Shown here in pieces: positions 4,249 through 6,102 of a stretch of DNA of 6,102 bases. How positions within the stretch are numbered: the first letter of the stretch is position 1; each line of letters begins with the position of its first letter. Origin of the DNA: Oscillospiraceae bacterium. GTDB lineage: Bacteria > Bacillota > Clostridia > Oscillospirales > Ruminococcaceae. The stretch is taken from contig CAAGDZ010000166.1 in assembly GCA_900768735.1 (NCBI GenBank), forward strand, positions 1-6,102, given 5' to 3'. The notes beneath the pieces were generated by a model. That model had not been told where the DNA came from and did not search any database. It saw nothing but the letters and a program-made list of their open reading frames with translations. A program made the position numbers and the translations under genes.

Positions 4249-6102
4249 TTATTCACCTGTAATCGAAAGCTTTTCGCCGTCGGCGTCAATCCTGATGGAT
4301 TTCAGCACGCCGTCGGTATCGACAATAAGATTTGCGACCTTATCCTCGATTTCCTTGCGGACAATCTTGCGTACATCTCTGCCGCCGAACTTTCCGCCGA
4401 AAGCCTTTTTGCCGACATACTCATAAGCGCTGTCGCTTACCTCAAGCGTAATATTCTTCTCGGCAAGCGGCTCCTTCATCTCGCCTATCATCAGCCTTGC
4501 AATATCGCAGTACGCCTTTTCGCTGAGCGGGTTAAACACGACAATCTCATCGACACGGCTCAAAAACTCGGGGCGTAAAAACTCGCCCAGCGCTTTCATC
4601 GCCTTTTCCTTTGAAATATCCGCCTCGGTCTTGCCAAAGCCCATTCCGCCGGTCTTGAAAGATGAGCCTGCGTTAGAGGTCATCGCAATTACAGTGTTCT
4701 CAAAGCTTACCGTCCTGCCGTGGGCGTCGTTTACCTTGCCCTCGTCAAGAATCTGAAGCAGGATATTCATTACATCGGGGTGAGCCTTTTCTATCTCGTC
4801 AAAGAGGATTACCGAGTAGGGCTTTCTGCGTACCTTTTCGGTCAGCTGTCCCGCCTCGTCATAGCCGACATATCCCGGAGGTGAGCCGATAATCCTTGAT
4901 ACGCTGTGCTTTTCCATAAACTCCGACATATCAAGTCTTATAAGCGGATCAACCGTGTTGAAAAGCTCGCTTGCAAGCACCTTTACAAGCTCTGTCTTAC
5001 CTACGCCCGTAGGACCGACAAAGATAAATGACGCAGGTCTGCGGCGCGCCGAGAGCTGTACTCTTGTGCGCTTTATAGCGGCGGCGACAAGCTCGCACGC
5101 CTCATCCTGTCCGACAACCTTTGACTTTAACACATCTTCGAGCTTTGCAATCTTCTTAAACTCGGTTTCCATGATTTTACTTGCGGGTATACCCGTCCAA
5201 AGCTCAATTACCTTGCATACATCATTTTCGGTGACATGAACCTCCTCAATCTTCGGTTCAAGCTCCTCTATGCGCTCGGTATTTTTAGCTATGCGCGTTT
5301 TTACCTCCGCAATACGCTGATAATTGACATTCTCGGTATCGGAGGAAAGCTCATTTTCTTCGATTTCTAGAGCCTTATTCTGCTTTTTGAGCTTTTCATA
5401 CTCGGCAAGCTCATCGCTGTTTATACTTGCACAAGCTGCCGCCTCGTCGAGCAGGTCGATGGCTTTATCGGGCAGGTATCTGTCGGTGATATATCTTTCA
5501 CTCAGTACCGCACAGCTTTTCAGAATATCATCGCTTACATGAAGCTTGTGATATTCTTCATAATATGATTTTATACCCTTTAAAAGCTCGACTGTTTCTT
5601 CAATAGTAGGCTCGTTTATAGTTACCGGCTGAAAGCGTCTTTCGAGTGCGGAGTCCTTTTCGATATACTTTCTGTATTCGTTGAAGGTGGTAGCGCCGAT
5701 TACCTGCATCTCGCCCCTTGACAACGCAGGCTTGAAAATATTCGCCGCATTCATTGTGCCCTCAGAGTCACCCGTGCCGACAAGATTATGCACCTCGTCG
5801 ATAAACAGTATGATATTTCCGGCTGTCTTGATTTCTTCGATAAGAGCCTTTACACGGCTTTCAAACTGTCCTCTTAACTGAGTACCGGCAACAAGTGCGG
5901 TTAAATCCAGCAGATAAAGCTCCTTATCCTGAAGTCTGAACGGCACATCTCCGCTTACTATTTTCTGGGCAATTCCCTCGGCGATAGCGGTTTTACCTAC
6001 GCCCGGCTCACCGATAATGCAGGGGTTGTTCTTGGTACGCCTTGCAAGTATCTGTGTGACGCGGTAGATTTCCTTTTCGCGGCCTATTATGCGGTCAAGC
6101 TC
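4249..6102 (-). CDS. Clp ATPase (ClpC/ClpA-type unfoldase), 5'-truncated by the window edge
   Basis: An HSP100 unfoldase that threads proteins through its hexameric pore, usually into ClpP. The frame is open to the right edge: 617 residues plus TAA are visible, and the N domain and the start of the first ATPase domain lie outside. NBD1 shows Walker A GEPGVGKT (31-38), Walker B ILFIDE (98-103), GATT (136-139) and an ERRF arginine finger (154-157). A charged coiled coil at about 226-287 is the length of a ClpC/ClpE middle domain, far shorter than in ClpB. NBD2 shows WTGIPASKI, Walker A GPTGVGKT (363-370), pore loop GYVGYDE (410-416), Walker B ILFDEIE (432-438), TSN (475-477), arginine finger near 516 and sensor 2 GGRDVRK (573-579). 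MGF at 487-489 sits where ClpP-binding chaperones carry an [LIV]GF tripeptide. The NBD1 pore loop reads GTQLRGQFE instead of the usual GTKYRGEFE. The lost N domain prevents a ClpC, ClpE or ClpA decision. Confidence 0.95.
   Translation of the reverse strand, partial: ELDRIIGREKEIYRVTQILARRTKNNPCIIGEPGVGKTAIAEGIAQKIVSGDVPFRLQDKELYLLDLTALVAGTQLRGQFESRVKALIEEIKTAGNIILFIDEVHNLVGTGDSEGTMNAANIFKPALSRGEMQVIGATTFNEYRKYIEKDSALERRFQPVTINEPTIEETVELLKGIKSYYEEYHKLHVSDDILKSCAVLSERYITDRYLPDKAIDLLDEAAACASINSDELAEYEKLKKQNKALEIEENELSSDTENVNYQRIAEVKTRIAKNTERIEELEPKIEEVHVTENDVCKVIELWTGIPASKIMETEFKKIAKLEDVLKSKVVGQDEACELVAAAIKRTRVQLSARRRPASFIFVGPTGVGKTELVKVLASELFNTVDPLIRLDMSEFMEKHSVSRIIGSPPGYVGYDEAGQLTEKVRRKPYSVILFDEIEKAHPDVMNILLQILDEGKVNDAHGRTVSFENTVIAMTSNAGSSFKTGGMGFGKTEADISKEKAMKALGEFLRPEFLSRVDEIVVFNPLSEKAYCDIARLMIGEMKEPLAEKNITLEVSDSAYEYVGKKAFGGKFGGRDVRKIVRKEIEDKVANLIVDTDGVLKSIRIDADGEKLSITGE

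Noticed and set aside
5947..6102. GTG near 5946 as the true start of the Clp gene
   Set aside because: The frame continues without a stop to the window edge and encodes the NBD1 Walker A motif GEPGVGKT upstream of that GTG, so the gene is simply cut by the window.

Overview
The window looks like part of a spore-forming Clostridia chromosome with moderate G+C. Of the groups known to pair SpoIVA with SipL, the Ruminococcaceae/Oscillospiraceae seem the closest fit, but the genus cannot be fixed from sequence alone. The evidence is two proteins of spore-coat basement assembly, strong AAGGAGG-type ribosome binding sites and a sigma-E-like promoter. All four supported genes are on the minus strand, so transcription runs from the right edge toward the left. 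Nothing indicates a mobile element, CRISPR array, RNA gene or recent transfer.

Layout in the direction of transcription. (1) 6102-4249: a 5'-truncated, two-ATPase-domain Clp unfoldase whose frame runs off the right edge. (2) A 62-nt gap with a perfect 12-bp stem-loop lacking a U-tract. (3) 4186-3482: a FabG-type short-chain dehydrogenase/reductase with features recalling YmfI, the reductase linked to elongation factor P modification. (4) 3447-3414: an intrinsic terminator that closes this first transcription unit. (5) 3379-3352: a sigma-E-type promoter. (6) 3288-1744: a SipL-type protein with DUF3794 repeats and a C-terminal LysM domain. (7) A 72-nt gap with a stem-loop ending 4 nt before the next Shine-Dalgarno. 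(8) 1671-196: spoIVA, the ATPase that forms the coat basement layer. (9) 195-1: a non-coding end with two perfect GC-rich palindromes, neither followed by a U-tract.

The main biological unit is the sipL-spoIVA pair. In Clostridioides difficile, SipL binds SpoIVA through its LysM domain, and both are needed to attach coat to the forespore. Here the two partners are adjacent, in the order sipL then spoIVA, and appear to share one mother-cell promoter, insulated by a terminator from the housekeeping Clp/SDR unit upstream. No wholly new system is evident. The items most worth checking are the operon and its promoter, the stem-loop before spoIVA, the unusual pore loop of the Clp protein, and the cysteine richness of the SipL-like protein.
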